DNA of 64,000 nt from Chryseosolibacter sp044507775 (GTDB taxonomy: Bacteria > Bacteroidota > Bacteroidia > Cytophagales > Cyclobacteriaceae). The DNA lies in assembly GCA_044507775.1 (NCBI GenBank), contig JBIQIY010000006.1, forward strand, positions 144,896 through 208,895, given 5' to 3'. The stretch's first letter is position 1. Every line of letters begins with the position of its first letter. The notes under the pieces are model-generated. The model was not told where the DNA came from, ran no database searches, and worked only from the letters and a program-made list of their open reading frames with translations. A program made the position numbers and the translations under genes. This document shows, piece by piece, positions 16,258 to 25,136 of the stretch.

Positions 16258-16824
16258 TCAACCGCCGATTACCCATTTCTTCTTTTGATAGTTTTTCAGA
16301 TCCGCGAGTTCTTGCCCGACTTTTCGAACCCATGCCTCCTGTTTCCGGGAGAGCGCACCGTGGAGGGTTTCGGCATCGTATTGCGCGTCGACGTCGTTGC
16401 TTTCGAGCAGAAGCTCTTCGATGGCGTCGTTAAAGGTGCCGATGTCATCGACTCCCCGGCGCCGAAGTTCGCTGACCTTCTTGCGAATCTTCCGCGCATA
16501 AAGTTCTGCGATGTCGAAGTGCAGCCGTTCATGGTTGAGTAGAGTGCGGGAGGTATCCCGGGCCCAGGACTTCTCCCGGTTGAAGATCGCCCGCACATCA
16601 TAATGTATCTGTTTGTTTACAATGAATGGTTTTGCTTTGATGTGAACGACCGTTCCGGCATCTCCGACTGACCGGGCATCGGCCTTGCCTCGGAAGTCAT
16701 GCCACTGAAGCGAGTAATACTCGTTCCAGACGAGGTTTGTATCGGAAAAATCAGCGCGGTGCTGCGAGCGCGCCTGTTGGGCGACGAGTGTTAGAAGTAG
16801 AATGACCGGGGCGACTTTTATCAT
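16258..16824 (-). CDS. DUF922-like secreted predicted zinc peptidase
   Basis: The start at 16824 gives 188 residues with a signal peptide (MIKVAPVILLLTLVAQQARSQ). An upstream ATG adds nine residues without improving it. The mature protein contains LLNHERLHFDIAELYARKIR, whose HERLH fits the HExxH zinc-binding motif, followed by a helix as in DUF922 proteins. The opening WNEYYSLQWHDFRGKAD also fits that family. Known members are uncharacterised putative metalloproteases of the periplasm. The helical C-terminal half is rich in Glu, Asp and Arg. It lies downstream of the SMP-30 gene on the same strand, with a strong hairpin between them, so it is probably transcribed separately. Confidence 0.72.
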   Translation of the reverse strand: MIKVAPVILLLTLVAQQARSQHRADFSDTNLVWNEYYSLQWHDFRGKADARSVGDAGTVVHIKAKPFIVNKQIHYDVRAIFNREKSWARDTSRTLLNHERLHFDIAELYARKIRKKVSELRRRGVDDIGTFNDAIEELLLESNDVDAQYDAETLHGALSRKQEAWVRKVGQELADLKNYQKKKWVIGG

Positions 16825-16895
16825 GCGACAAAATATTGCCACAAGATTCAAAACTGTGCCAGATAATCCGGTGTCGGTGCAATCTTTTAGATATA

Positions 16896-16923
16896 GTCAG
16901 AGACGCAAGGACGCGTCTCTGAC
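16896..16923. repeat. Palindromic hairpin (GTCAGAGACGC / GCGTCTCTGAC) after the SMP-30 gene
   Basis: An 11-base perfect stem with a six-base loop starts eight bases past the stop of the SMP-30-like gene. There is no T run on the minus strand side, so it is a poor classical terminator. GAGACGC...GCGTCTC palindromes resemble dispersed REP-like elements, so a mobile palindromic repeat is an alternative. It may protect the 3' end of the mRNA. Confidence 0.6.
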
Positions 16924-16931
16924 TTTGAATA

Positions 16932-17813
16932 CTAACGGACAACTTCGTACGCGACAACTTTGTTCGTAAAAAACGTAGGTACGAGTAGCAGGTTTTTGGA
17001 CTTTACATATTCAATATCAGCGGAACTTACCGAGTCCTGACGGGTGTCCAGGATTATGGTTGCTTTCCAGTCGGAATCGATGTGATGGATCATACCATTC
17101 CAGCTGGAAACGAGATATTCGTTATTGCCGATCGCTTCGATGCCGTCCGGATTTTCGATTCCATCCGCGCGTTTTGTAACCTCTTTGGAGGATAGATCGA
17201 CAGTGTTCAGCGTTTTTGCATCCCAAAGGGCCATAACGAGCTTGCCATTGTCAATTAATAAACCATTGGGCCCCTGCAGTCCGGACATGAATGTCGACAC
17301 CTTTCCGTCTTCCAGAAGATAAACCGAGCCACCGCCCGAATCACTCACGTAAACTTTGCCGCCGTCTGTGGTAATATCGTTGAGGAATTTTGCACCTTCA
17401 ACGGGATAGGTATGCGTGATCTTTCCGGTTTCAGTATCAACCTCGTGTATACGGTCGATATCGGTCACATACAGTTTGCCGGCGTGAAGGCCCATTCCTT
17501 TTGGAGCGTCCATCCCTCCTGCCCACGATTGTTGGATGACGCTTCCGTCCAGGGAAACTTTCGATATAAATCCGTTGCCGTCTTTGGCATCAGGGGCCCC
17601 GTCGATGTTTGATACGTAAAGTACATCGTTCTTCTCATCATACAGCACTGACTCGCAGGTGGTCATCGATGGTTCGGTCTCCCATTTGACTTTCAGGGTT
17701 ACGGCTGTCTTTTCCTCCATCATTTCGGAATTTTCCTCGTTGTTTTGTTTCGGGGAATTACAGGCTGAAAAGAGCGCAGTAAAAGCAATGAGGGTGATCG
17801 GGTAAGCTTTCAT
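16932..17813 (-). CDS. SMP-30/gluconolactonase-like beta-propeller lipoprotein
   Basis: The 293-residue protein has a lipoprotein signal peptide ending in LFSAC (Cys18) and a Glu/Asn-rich spacer. The body shows repeated propeller blades: YVSNIDGAPDAKDG, KLYVTDIDRIHEVD, FLNDITTDGGKVYVSDSGGGSVYL and GIENPDGIEAIGNNEYLVSSWNG. SMP-30-type enzymes bind a divalent metal and open sugar lactones, but many lipoprotein members have unknown substrates, so lactonase activity is only a possibility. It would be anchored in the envelope. A TATATTTG promoter box lies about 50 bases upstream of the ATG and a palindromic hairpin follows the stop. Confidence 0.82.
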   Translation of the reverse strand: MKAYPITLIAFTALFSACNSPKQNNEENSEMMEEKTAVTLKVKWETEPSMTTCESVLYDEKNDVLYVSNIDGAPDAKDGNGFISKVSLDGSVIQQSWAGGMDAPKGMGLHAGKLYVTDIDRIHEVDTETGKITHTYPVEGAKFLNDITTDGGKVYVSDSGGGSVYLLEDGKVSTFMSGLQGPNGLLIDNGKLVMALWDAKTLNTVDLSSKEVTKRADGIENPDGIEAIGNNEYLVSSWNGMIHHIDSDWKATIILDTRQDSVSSADIEYVKSKNLLLVPTFFTNKVVAYEVVR

Positions 17814-17865
17814 ATATATTCAGTTTGGTTTGCTGATCTGTCCGGCGGCGGCCGTGTGGGGTGGG

Positions 17866-17873
17866 CAAATATA
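17866..17873 (-). promoter_or_regulatory. Bacteroidota -7 promoter box (TATATTTG) of the SMP-30-like gene
   Basis: On the minus strand the site reads TATATTTG, an exact TAnnTTTG match, about 53 bases before the ATG at 17813. It lies in the divergent gap to the AsmA-like gene. Confidence 0.6.
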
Positions 17874-17976
17874 GTATTTTAAAGGGACGCAGGCAACGCC
17901 ACGCGGATGCCAAGGTGTTTGAAATCAGCGGGTTTGACTCCAACGGATGGCATAATGTTTTTCCCGCTGACCCTGC

Positions 17977-19197
17977 ATGAAACACAACCGAAAGCGGAAT
18001 GCCGTTATTGCTACACTTGTTGTTCTGGCGGTGATCATTACTGCAAGGATTGCACTGCCGTACGTGATCCTGCATTACGCAAATGATACGCTGGCAAACA
18101 TGGATGGCTACACCGGACACATCCGGGATATTGACCTGGCTATCATCCGCGGAGCCTACAAGATCGATAGCATCTATATAAACCAGGTCGACAGTATAAC
18201 GGGGAAAGAAACGCCTTTTCTTTCCGCTTCTACGGTAGACCTATCTGTCGAGTGGAAATCGCTGCTCAAGGGTTCGCTCGTGGGAGAAGTCGTCGTTGAT
18301 CGCCCGGTCGTGCGATTTACCAAAGAAGAGGTCGAGCCAAAGGAGGTGCAGAAAGACTCTTCTGATTTCCGAAAGGTCCTGAAAGATTTCATGCCGCTTG
18401 ACATCAACCGACTGGAATTTCGAAACGGCCAGCTCCAGTACGTAGACAATACTTCCAAGCCAAAAGTGAACATCAGGATGACGGAGGTTGACATCGTGGC
18501 GTTAAACCTCAGGAACAGCTATGATTCCGCGGCGGTTCTGCCCGCGCGCATTGATGCACAGGCAACCATTTACGATGGCCGTCTCGACATCGAAATGAGG
18601 CTCAACCCCCTCGCCGATGTTCCGACGTTTGACATGAACGCAGAATGGAAACACACCAACCTGGTCAAGCTCAACGAGTTCTTCCAGGCCTATGCCAAGA
18701 TTGATGTGAACAAAGGAACGTTTGGACTTTATGTCGAAGTCGCTGCCAAGGAAGGAAGCTTCACCGGTTATGTCAAACCTCTCCTGGAAGACATCGATGT
18801 TCTTGGCAAGGAAGACCGCAAGGATAACTTGCTGAGGAAGGCATGGGAAAGCATTTCCGGAACGGTCACTGAAATATTTGAGAACCAATCGGAAGAAACG
18901 TTTGCCACCAAGATCCCTTTGCGAGGTGACATCGACAACCCCAAGGCCAACATTTTCTTTGCCATCGTGCAGATCCTCGAAAACGCTTTCATTAATGCAC
19001 TGCAACCCTCCATCGATCAGCAAATAAGCCTCGCCGCTGTGGACAAGGAACAGGAAAAAGAGAAGAAAGGCCTCATCGAAAAAGTGTTTGGCGGCAAGGA
19101 TGAAAACAAGGGTGAGGCAAAGAGATCAAAGAAGGAAAAGAAGGAAAAGCGGACCACTCGCGAAACGAAGGCCGAAAGGAAAGATCGCGGACGATAG
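17977..19197 (+). CDS. AsmA/DUF748-like membrane-anchored periplasmic protein
   Basis: The 406-residue protein begins with a basic N-terminus and one membrane helix (about residues 9-30), then a large periplasmic beta-rich region. The early part (DGYTGHIRDIDLAIIRGAYKIDSI...STVDLSVEWKSLLKGSLVGEVVVDRP) is typical of DUF748/AsmA-like proteins, a superfamily linked to lipid transport and outer-membrane assembly. The last 45 residues are almost all Lys, Glu and Arg, an unusual highly charged tail. The specific role is unknown. A PAP2 phosphatase gene follows on the same strand after 63 bases and could share the transcript. Confidence 0.75.
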   Translation: MKHNRKRNAVIATLVVLAVIITARIALPYVILHYANDTLANMDGYTGHIRDIDLAIIRGAYKIDSIYINQVDSITGKETPFLSASTVDLSVEWKSLLKGSLVGEVVVDRPVVRFTKEEVEPKEVQKDSSDFRKVLKDFMPLDINRLEFRNGQLQYVDNTSKPKVNIRMTEVDIVALNLRNSYDSAAVLPARIDAQATIYDGRLDIEMRLNPLADVPTFDMNAEWKHTNLVKLNEFFQAYAKIDVNKGTFGLYVEVAAKEGSFTGYVKPLLEDIDVLGKEDRKDNLLRKAWESISGTVTEIFENQSEETFATKIPLRGDIDNPKANIFFAIVQILENAFINALQPSIDQQISLAAVDKEQEKEKKGLIEKVFGGKDENKGEAKRSKKEKKEKRTTRETKAERKDRGR

Positions 19198-19260
19198 CCC
19201 GCCTGTTGCAAGTTTCGCTAAATACTCCATTATTGCAGGAAAGACATTTCTTCACCCTGC

Positions 19261-20010
19261 ATGCTCAGACAACGGCTCTTCGATATCATATTTTGGGTTC
19301 GGAAATTTATCCGCGAGAAGTTTCGCTCGAAAAATGAGGACCTCGCCTACTACGTGTCGATCGCCATCTCAGCTATTATCTTTATCGCTGCGCTCAACGC
19401 ATTCGTTGAACTGACGGATGAACTCGCGGAAAACGAGCTGACTGCAGTTGATGAGGGTGTTACAGAATTCGTCCTCTCTTTTCGCTCGGACGCCCTTACA
19501 AGATATTTTACCTTCGTTACTGACCTCGGCGACCGGTACGCTTACCTTGCGATAACTGTAGTACTGGCGGGCTACTTTTTCTTCCGGCATCGCAGCTGGA
19601 AGTTCATCATTCAGATCTCAATGGTGCTCATGCTCGCGACACTATCAAACGTTGTTCTCAAGCAGGTCATTAATCGACAGAGGCCTGTGCTGGAGCACCT
19701 GGTTACCGTGAATACGTTAAGTTATCCCAGTGGACATTCGATGGCCGCAATGGCCTTCTATGGTTTCCTGGTCTTTCTTTGTCTGCGTTACCCCATGCGA
19801 CGATGGCTGCGGATCTGCCTCCTGACCATCCTTGTTTTGTTGATCTTTTCTATCGGCATCAGCCGGATTTATCTCGGCGTCCACTTCCCAACGGATGTTG
19901 CCGCTGGATTTATCGGCGGACTGATCTGGGTCGCTTTCTGCGCTGTGGTGTTCGATGTCTTCGAACTCTGGAGGAATGGAAAGAATGTGACGCCTTCTGA
20001 ACGGGCCTAA
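19261..20010 (+). CDS. PAP2-superfamily membrane phosphatase
   Basis: The 249-residue protein has about six membrane helices. All three PAP2 signature motifs are present: KQVINRQRP, YPSGHSMAA and SRIYLGVHFPTDVAAG, carrying the catalytic Lys/Arg, His and His. Such enzymes remove phosphate from lipids such as phosphatidic acid or undecaprenyl diphosphate on the outer face of the inner membrane. The substrate here is not known. It follows an AsmA-like gene and its last four bases overlap the 3' end of the convergent doxX-like gene. Confidence 0.9.
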   Translation: MLRQRLFDIIFWVRKFIREKFRSKNEDLAYYVSIAISAIIFIAALNAFVELTDELAENELTAVDEGVTEFVLSFRSDALTRYFTFVTDLGDRYAYLAITVVLAGYFFFRHRSWKFIIQISMVLMLATLSNVVLKQVINRQRPVLEHLVTVNTLSYPSGHSMAAMAFYGFLVFLCLRYPMRRWLRICLLTILVLLIFSIGISRIYLGVHFPTDVAAGFIGGLIWVAFCAVVFDVFELWRNGKNVTPSERA

Positions 20011-20480
20011 CTCCTGGATACATAACGGCCGAACTTCTTACCGATTGAAGCGCCGTCTTTGCCGTCCTCCCGGCGATTGATAAAGAGGATGAAATCAATG
20101 CTGAACCGGCCTGCCCCCGTAAAAAAGAAGATCAGGGAAATCAATGCGTACAGAAAAGGAAGCTGGTTGTCCGCAAATATCTGCCCTTCGCCCAATCCAA
20201 AAGTCACAAGCATAAAGGAGATAAATAGCAACGCCGTTACCAACCGGGTGAATAGTCCCACGAGCAGAAAGAGCCCGCCCACCAGTTCGATGATCTTGCC
20301 AGTATACGCCATTGCTTCCGGAAAGGGGATCGACATGTTGAAGAGCAGATCGGTAAAGACGCCCATGTCGTGCGACGCAAACAATTGCCAACCGTGAAAG
20401 ATCAGCATTATCCCCACCATGATGCGCACAAGGGCAATTCCGTCATACCACACGCCCGGAGATTGATTGAGGTTCACCAT
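20007..20480 (-). CDS. DoxX-family membrane protein
   Basis: The 157-residue protein has four membrane helices and the DoxX pattern VRIMVGIMLIFHGWQLF, GKIIELVGGLFLLVGLFTRLVTALLFI and GLGEGQIFADNQLPFLYALI. Members are small inner-membrane proteins of uncertain role; some act with oxidoreductases in the respiratory chain or oxidative stress. A basic, Asp-rich tail follows the last helix. The stop overlaps the convergent PAP2 gene by four bases. Nothing in the neighbourhood fixes a function. Confidence 0.85.
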   Translation of the reverse strand: MVNLNQSPGVWYDGIALVRIMVGIMLIFHGWQLFASHDMGVFTDLLFNMSIPFPEAMAYTGKIIELVGGLFLLVGLFTRLVTALLFISFMLVTFGLGEGQIFADNQLPFLYALISLIFFFTGAGRFSIDFILFINRREDGKDGASIGKKFGRYVSRS

Positions 20481-20709
20481 ATCATGGAGCTATTAATTCA
20501 ACAACCTTCCAAGATAGTTCATTACCGGGCGGAGATTATCCTGTTTCAGAGGAAAGACTTGCCGGGACTGACGGATTAACAGAAAATCAGGTGGAGTACG
20601 TCATTTTAAATGTCAAAGTCAGAAATTTCTGCACGAAACCAAACAGGGAGCGAGGAAGCCTTGTGTTGGATGAAAATCAGCGCTAAATTGGTTTCGAAAT
20701 TTTATCTCT

Positions 20710-21492
20710 GTGAAAAGAACATTCTACTTCTCCGCCATCATTGCGATATGCACCGTCGCAGTAATCTCGTGCACCACGCAAAAAGAATCATCCACAACTG
20801 AAGAATCCGACGCAGCGATGCCTGAAAGTCCAAACTCGTTGACGTCCGAACAGAAAACGGAGGGCTGGCAGTTGCTCTTCGATGGAAAAACTCTCGATGG
20901 ATGGAAGCGTTTTAATCGTGATACCATCGGTCCGCTCTGGAGTGTCAGTGAAGGGTCAATCCTCTGTGATGGCGAAGGCCTGGGAGAAGGAAGTGGCGAG
21001 CACGGCGGTTCGCTTATCACCACGCGCCAGTTCAGCAATTTTGATCTCATTCTTGATTACAAGCTTTCCCCGGGAGGCAACAGCGGAATTCTTTATCACG
21101 TTGTTGAGGATCCAAAGTATCACTATGATTATGAAACCGGTCCTGAGTTTCAGCTGCTGGACGACGGCGGGTGGAAAGGTGACGCCCTCAACGATGCACA
21201 GAAGGCTGGTAGCAATTACGACATGTATGCAGCGGCAACATCCAAAAAAATCAATCCGGCGGGTGAATGGAATACTGCGCGCATCGTTTACAACAACGGG
21301 CATGTAGAACATTGGCTGAACGGAGAAAAAATTGTCGAGTTCGATGAGAACAGCGACGACTTCAAAGCCCGTCGTGACAAGAGTAAATGGAAAGACTATC
21401 CGGATTGGAACAAGGAAAAAACAGGGGCCATTTCCCTACAAGACCACGGTGCACCTGTCTATTTTCGCAACATCCGTATTAAAGAACTTTAA
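20710..21492 (+). CDS. DUF1080 (3-keto-disaccharide hydrolase-like) lipoprotein
   Basis: The protein is 260 residues from a GTG start; no ATG is available upstream of the lipoprotein signal. The signal MKRTFYFSAIIAICTVAVISC places the lipidated Cys at 21. The DUF1080 domain begins at about 50 (GWQLLFDGKTLDGWKRFN) and includes YKLSPGGNSGILYHVVED and VYFRNIRIKEL at the end. This concanavalin-like fold is found in many Bacteroidota surface proteins, and members hydrolyse 3-keto-glycosides. The substrate is unknown. The gene is followed 52 bases later by a large acyl-CoA dehydrogenase on the same strand, with no obvious link in function. Confidence 0.88.
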   Translation: MKRTFYFSAIIAICTVAVISCTTQKESSTTEESDAAMPESPNSLTSEQKTEGWQLLFDGKTLDGWKRFNRDTIGPLWSVSEGSILCDGEGLGEGSGEHGGSLITTRQFSNFDLILDYKLSPGGNSGILYHVVEDPKYHYDYETGPEFQLLDDGGWKGDALNDAQKAGSNYDMYAAATSKKINPAGEWNTARIVYNNGHVEHWLNGEKIVEFDENSDDFKARRDKSKWKDYPDWNKEKTGAISLQDHGAPVYFRNIRIKEL

Positions 21493-21544
21493 GCAAGCGC
21501 CCGGCGGGCATGGGTGTTACTGATGCCGATTGCCCAACTCTGCC

Positions 21545-23857
21545 ATGAACTACCTCGATCACGCCAAAACCGCCCCTGCGCTTTATGCGTTTCTCCCGCT
21601 ATTGTATGTAGCCTGGTCTGACACACTGTTAACACCGACGGAAACGCGGGCGCTGACAGCTTTTATCCGCGGTCAGGCGTGGCTTTCTGATCGCGACAAG
21701 GAGGTCATCCTTTCGCGATTGGATCCATCGGCTCCCCCCTCACCCGATGAGTTCAAGGCATGGCTTCGCGAAATCCGGACTGTGGTAGACCCGCAACAAC
21801 CGGACACGAATGATTCCCTGGTTGATATCGGACTAAAGCTTGTCAGGCTCCACAGGTCAGACAGCGGGGAACAGTCACTTGTTGAACCTCAGCAGGTGAT
21901 GAAGGGCATGGCGGATTCCCTCGGCTTTATCAACAGCGAATCCGTATTTCATTTCTATCCACAAAGCCGCAAGACCATCACGCAGCAGCGAGGGACTATC
22001 TCTAACTTCGATGTAGAGGCAATGACCCTGTTGCTGGACGACCGGAACAGGCCAATCTATGAAAAAGTAAGAAAGCTGTTGTCAGAGCCCGAGTTTCAGT
22101 ATATGGACGCAGCAGATCTATCTGCGTACCGAAACAAGGTTCTTGAATGGTGCAAACTTCTCGCCGACCAGGGGTTCGGCGCCATGGGATACCCCCGCGA
22201 ATTCGGTGGAGGCGGCGATATGGCGGGCTACTTCGCCATCATGGAAGCGCTTAGCTACCATGACCTGAGTCTCGTGATAAAATTCGGCGTGCAGTTCGGC
22301 CTTTTCGGGATGAGTGTGTATTTTCTCGGAACGGAAAAGCATCACCGGGCCTATCTTCCCGATATTGGCAAATTAAAGCTGCCGGGATGTTTTGCGATGA
22401 CGGAAACCGGTCACGGATCCAACGTCAGGGGTATTGAGACGACTGCGACTTATGATGGCGCAACGCGAAGCTTCACCATCCATACGCCGCATGCAAACGC
22501 GCAAAAGGAATTCATCGGAAACGCGGCGTGTCACGGACAGATGGCAACGGTCTTTGCTAAAATGATCGTGGAAGAAAAGGATTACGGAGTCAGTGCGTTC
22601 CTCGTACCGCTCCGAGACGCAAACGGTGCTCTCCTTCCGGGCATATCGATACGCGACTGTGGCAGAAAGATGGGATTGAATGGCGTCGACAACGGACTGA
22701 TCACGTTCACCAACGTCGTTGTGCCTTACGACAATCTTCTCGACCGGTTCGCGCGCATCACGGACGAAGGGAAGTTCGACAGCCCGATCGCCAGCGACAA
22801 CCGCCGATTCTTTACGATGCTCGGCACGCTGGTTGGTGGGCGAATAGGCATACCGCGGTCAGGCCTCAGCGCCAGCAAGTCAGGGCTCACAATTGCCATT
22901 CGATATGGCGACCGCCGCCGTCAGTTCGGTCCGGAAGGCGGAGAGGAAATACCCGTCCTCAACTACCGCCAGCATCAAAGGCGGCTAATGCCTCTTCTTG
23001 CCAATGCTTATGCCCTGCATTTCGCTTTGCAATATCTGACAGATCGTTTTCTGCATCGCACGGATAAAGACATACAGGAAATTGAAGCGCTCGCAGCAGG
23101 ATTAAAAGCGGTAGCCACCTGGAGTACGACGAGCACCTTGCAGGAATGCCGTGAGTGTTGCGGAGGAAAAGGTTACATGTCCGAGAACCGTATCGATGCG
23201 CTGAAAAATGATACGGAAGTCTATACGACTTTTGAAGGAGACAATACAGTCCTCATGCAGCTTGTAGCGAAAAGCCGATTAACGGAGTTCAAACAGGAGT
23301 TCAGCAACATGGACGTGTTTGGCATCTTTAACTATGTCGCCGAGCAGGCGCGGACATCAATCACCGAGCGCAATCCGATCATTGTGCGGAGCACCGATGA
23401 AGAACACATACTTGACTCCGGTTTTCACCTGAACGCTTTCCGGTATCGCGAGCGGGATATCCTCACTTCGGCGGCGAAACGGTTAAAAAGGCACATTGAC
23501 AGCGGTATGGATTCGTTCGATGCGTTCAACGTGTGCCAGAACCATCTCGTACAAGTGAGTTTCGCCTACATAGAGCGGATCATTCTTGAGCAGTTCGTCG
23601 CACAGGTGGAGGGGACAAAGGATCCTTCTTGTAAAGCAATACTGAACAAGCTTTGTCAGCTTTACGCACTTTGGCAAATCGACAGCAATAAGGGATGGTA
23701 CCTGGAAAACGGATATATGGAAGGCGTGAAGACAAAAGCCGTCCGAAAGGCGGTCGATCAGCTGTGCTGGGAAATCAGGGAGGATGCAATTCCTCTTGTA
23801 AACGCTTTTGCCATACCGGACAGATGCCTGGTAGCACCCATCGCGTTCGATGCTTAA
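21545..23857 (+). CDS. Large acyl-CoA dehydrogenase/oxidase-like flavoprotein
   Basis: The ATG at 21545 gives 770 residues; an in-frame TTG 15 bases earlier is less likely. The first 80 residues form a helical region (ALYAFLPLLYVAWSDTLLTPTETRALTAFI) outside the usual dehydrogenase core; it looks TerB-like, as an inference. The flavoprotein core spans about 190-610 with CFAMTETGHGSNVRGIETTATYD, RQFGPEGGEEIPVLNYRQHQ and CCGGKGYMSENRIDALKNDTEVYTTFEGDNTVLMQL. The last motif is typical of acyl-CoA oxidase-like members, and an oxidase-like helical C-terminus follows. It would oxidise fatty acyl-CoA in beta-oxidation, passing electrons to ETF or to oxygen. It is convergent with the DUF5362 gene, with a hairpin between them. 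Confidence 0.88.
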   Translation: MNYLDHAKTAPALYAFLPLLYVAWSDTLLTPTETRALTAFIRGQAWLSDRDKEVILSRLDPSAPPSPDEFKAWLREIRTVVDPQQPDTNDSLVDIGLKLVRLHRSDSGEQSLVEPQQVMKGMADSLGFINSESVFHFYPQSRKTITQQRGTISNFDVEAMTLLLDDRNRPIYEKVRKLLSEPEFQYMDAADLSAYRNKVLEWCKLLADQGFGAMGYPREFGGGGDMAGYFAIMEALSYHDLSLVIKFGVQFGLFGMSVYFLGTEKHHRAYLPDIGKLKLPGCFAMTETGHGSNVRGIETTATYDGATRSFTIHTPHANAQKEFIGNAACHGQMATVFAKMIVEEKDYGVSAFLVPLRDANGALLPGISIRDCGRKMGLNGVDNGLITFTNVVVPYDNLLDRFARITDEGKFDSPIASDNRRFFTMLGTLVGGRIGIPRSGLSASKSGLTIAIRYGDRRRQFGPEGGEEIPVLNYRQHQRRLMPLLANAYALHFALQYLTDRFLHRTDKDIQEIEALAAGLKAVATWSTTSTLQECRECCGGKGYMSENRIDALKNDTEVYTTFEGDNTVLMQLVAKSRLTEFKQEFSNMDVFGIFNYVAEQARTSITERNPIIVRSTDEEHILDSGFHLNAFRYRERDILTSAAKRLKRHIDSGMDSFDAFNVCQNHLVQVSFAYIERIILEQFVAQVEGTKDPSCKAILNKLCQLYALWQIDSNKGWYLENGYMEGVKTKAVRKAVDQLCWEIREDAIPLVNAFAIPDRCLVAPIAFDA

Positions 23858-23862
23858 GGGAA

Positions 23863-23897
23863 TTCAAAGTCCCGGCGCGATTCTCCGGAACTTTGAA
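23863..23897. terminator. Hairpin between convergent genes
   Basis: A 13-base arm at 23863-23875 pairs with 23885-23897 at 12 positions around a nine-base loop (TTCAAAGT...ACTTTGAA ends). It lies six bases after the acyl-CoA dehydrogenase stop and 16 bases from the opposing gene. No T run follows, so bidirectional terminator function is only likely. Confidence 0.45.
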
Positions 23898-23912
23898 CGA
23901 CCAGACCTTCCG

Positions 23913-24362
23913 CTAGATCATCGACGCGGTCAAAAGCGCGCCACCACCGATCAGGATGTAGATACTCAGCAAAATGATCATCAGGATGCCGATGAACTTG
24001 TAATGCGATTTCAGGTTTTCGAGAGCGCCTTCCAGCGTACGCGTATCCTTCGTATGCAGGGCGACCCTTATCTGGTTTGAAAAACGGAAGAGATAGAAGA
24101 CAGGGAAAAAATACAGGAGAGCCATCGCGATATAGATCACGCTGATCAGGCCTGGATATGGCATGGTGTCCCCTAGTGTAGCAAAGAGAGTCCCCGCGAA
24201 TAGCCCGCCGAGTACCATGAGTCCGATAAAACAAAATCCGAGGATAGCCAGGAACTTGCTCCACCGGCTGGTCTCATGGAGATATCCCGAAGCCTGAGGT
24301 GTTACGGTCAGCTGACTGTTGGGATATGATGTCCCCGCGTCAATGATAGTTTCATTTTCCAT
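23913..24362 (-). CDS. DUF5362-family membrane protein
   Basis: The 149-residue protein has a polar N-terminus (about 25 residues) followed by three membrane helices: WSKFLAILGFCFIGLMVLGGLF, ISVIYIAMALLYFFPVFYLF and FIGILMIILLSIYILIGGG. The linker FRFSNQIRVALHTKDTRTLEGALENLKSHYKF is characteristic of DUF5362, a small Bacteroidota membrane family of unknown role. It is alone on the minus strand, convergent with the acyl-CoA dehydrogenase gene and 52 bases downstream of the SGNH hydrolase gene. Confidence 0.75.
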   Translation of the reverse strand: MENETIIDAGTSYPNSQLTVTPQASGYLHETSRWSKFLAILGFCFIGLMVLGGLFAGTLFATLGDTMPYPGLISVIYIAMALLYFFPVFYLFRFSNQIRVALHTKDTRTLEGALENLKSHYKFIGILMIILLSIYILIGGGALLTASMI

Positions 24363-24414
24363 AGGTTTAAGTTTAAGTGGGTATTTTTATTTAGTCAACG
24401 GTTCAGGTTGGTCT

Positions 24415-25062
24415 TCAGCGCAGGTATGGCTCCAGCGCCTTTTGCCAGATAGCATAGCCGTCGGCGTTCATGTGCAGCATGTCCGCGCGAAACAATTCCT
24501 TGCGCGGATTGCCATTGGCGTCCAGCATGGGCTCCCAGATGCTGACAAAGTCAGCGCGCCGCTTATCGTGCAGGTAATCGCGGATTGCGTCATTGGCGGC
24601 CTTGATCTGAGGCATCAGATGCTGCCTGCTGGGACTGGGTTTCATCGACACGAAAGTTATGCGGGCACGAGGCAATTCCCGCCTCAGGAGTTCAAACAGA
24701 CTCGTAAAACGATCTACGACGATCTCACTGGTGACTGTTTTATCCATGAAGTCGTTTTCACCGCAGTAAACCACCACCTGCTTCGGCTTGTAGGGGATGA
24801 CGATCTGGTCGGCATACTGTATAACGTGAGGTAGACTCGAGCCCCCAAAACCCCGGTTGATAATGGTGTGCCCCGGGAAAGCGTCGCCGACATCATTCCA
24901 CATCCTGAAGGAAGAACTACCTACGAAAACGATGGCCTTGCCCGGAGGGTGCTGAAGGCTGTCTGCGGTCTTGAAAGCCCGGATCTCTTTCCAAAAGGGG
25001 CGCTCCTGCGCATTGACAACCAGTGAAAAGCAAACGAGCACGAAGGTGAATAATCTAATCAT
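24415..25062 (-). CDS. Secreted SGNH/GDSL-type esterase
   Basis: The 215-residue protein has a signal peptide (MIRLFTFVLVCFSLVVNAQ) and the SGNH blocks: block I IVFVGSSSFRMWND (nucleophile Ser), block II with INRGFGGSSLPHV (Gly), block III VVYCGENDFMD (Asn), and block V ADMLHMNADGYAIW (Asp and His). It hydrolyses ester bonds, often acetyl groups on polysaccharides, in the periplasm or outside. The substrate cannot be deduced. It is downstream of a sugar-kinase-like gene on the same strand with a 74-base gap. Confidence 0.88.
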   Translation of the reverse strand: MIRLFTFVLVCFSLVVNAQERPFWKEIRAFKTADSLQHPPGKAIVFVGSSSFRMWNDVGDAFPGHTIINRGFGGSSLPHVIQYADQIVIPYKPKQVVVYCGENDFMDKTVTSEIVVDRFTSLFELLRRELPRARITFVSMKPSPSRQHLMPQIKAANDAIRDYLHDKRRADFVSIWEPMLDANGNPRKELFRADMLHMNADGYAIWQKALEPYLR

Positions 25063-25136
25063 GATACGTAAGATACAATTTTTAAGACAATATTCGGTGA
25101 GGTAAGATAGTGCGTAGCGGGGGAAAATAGTTGTGA

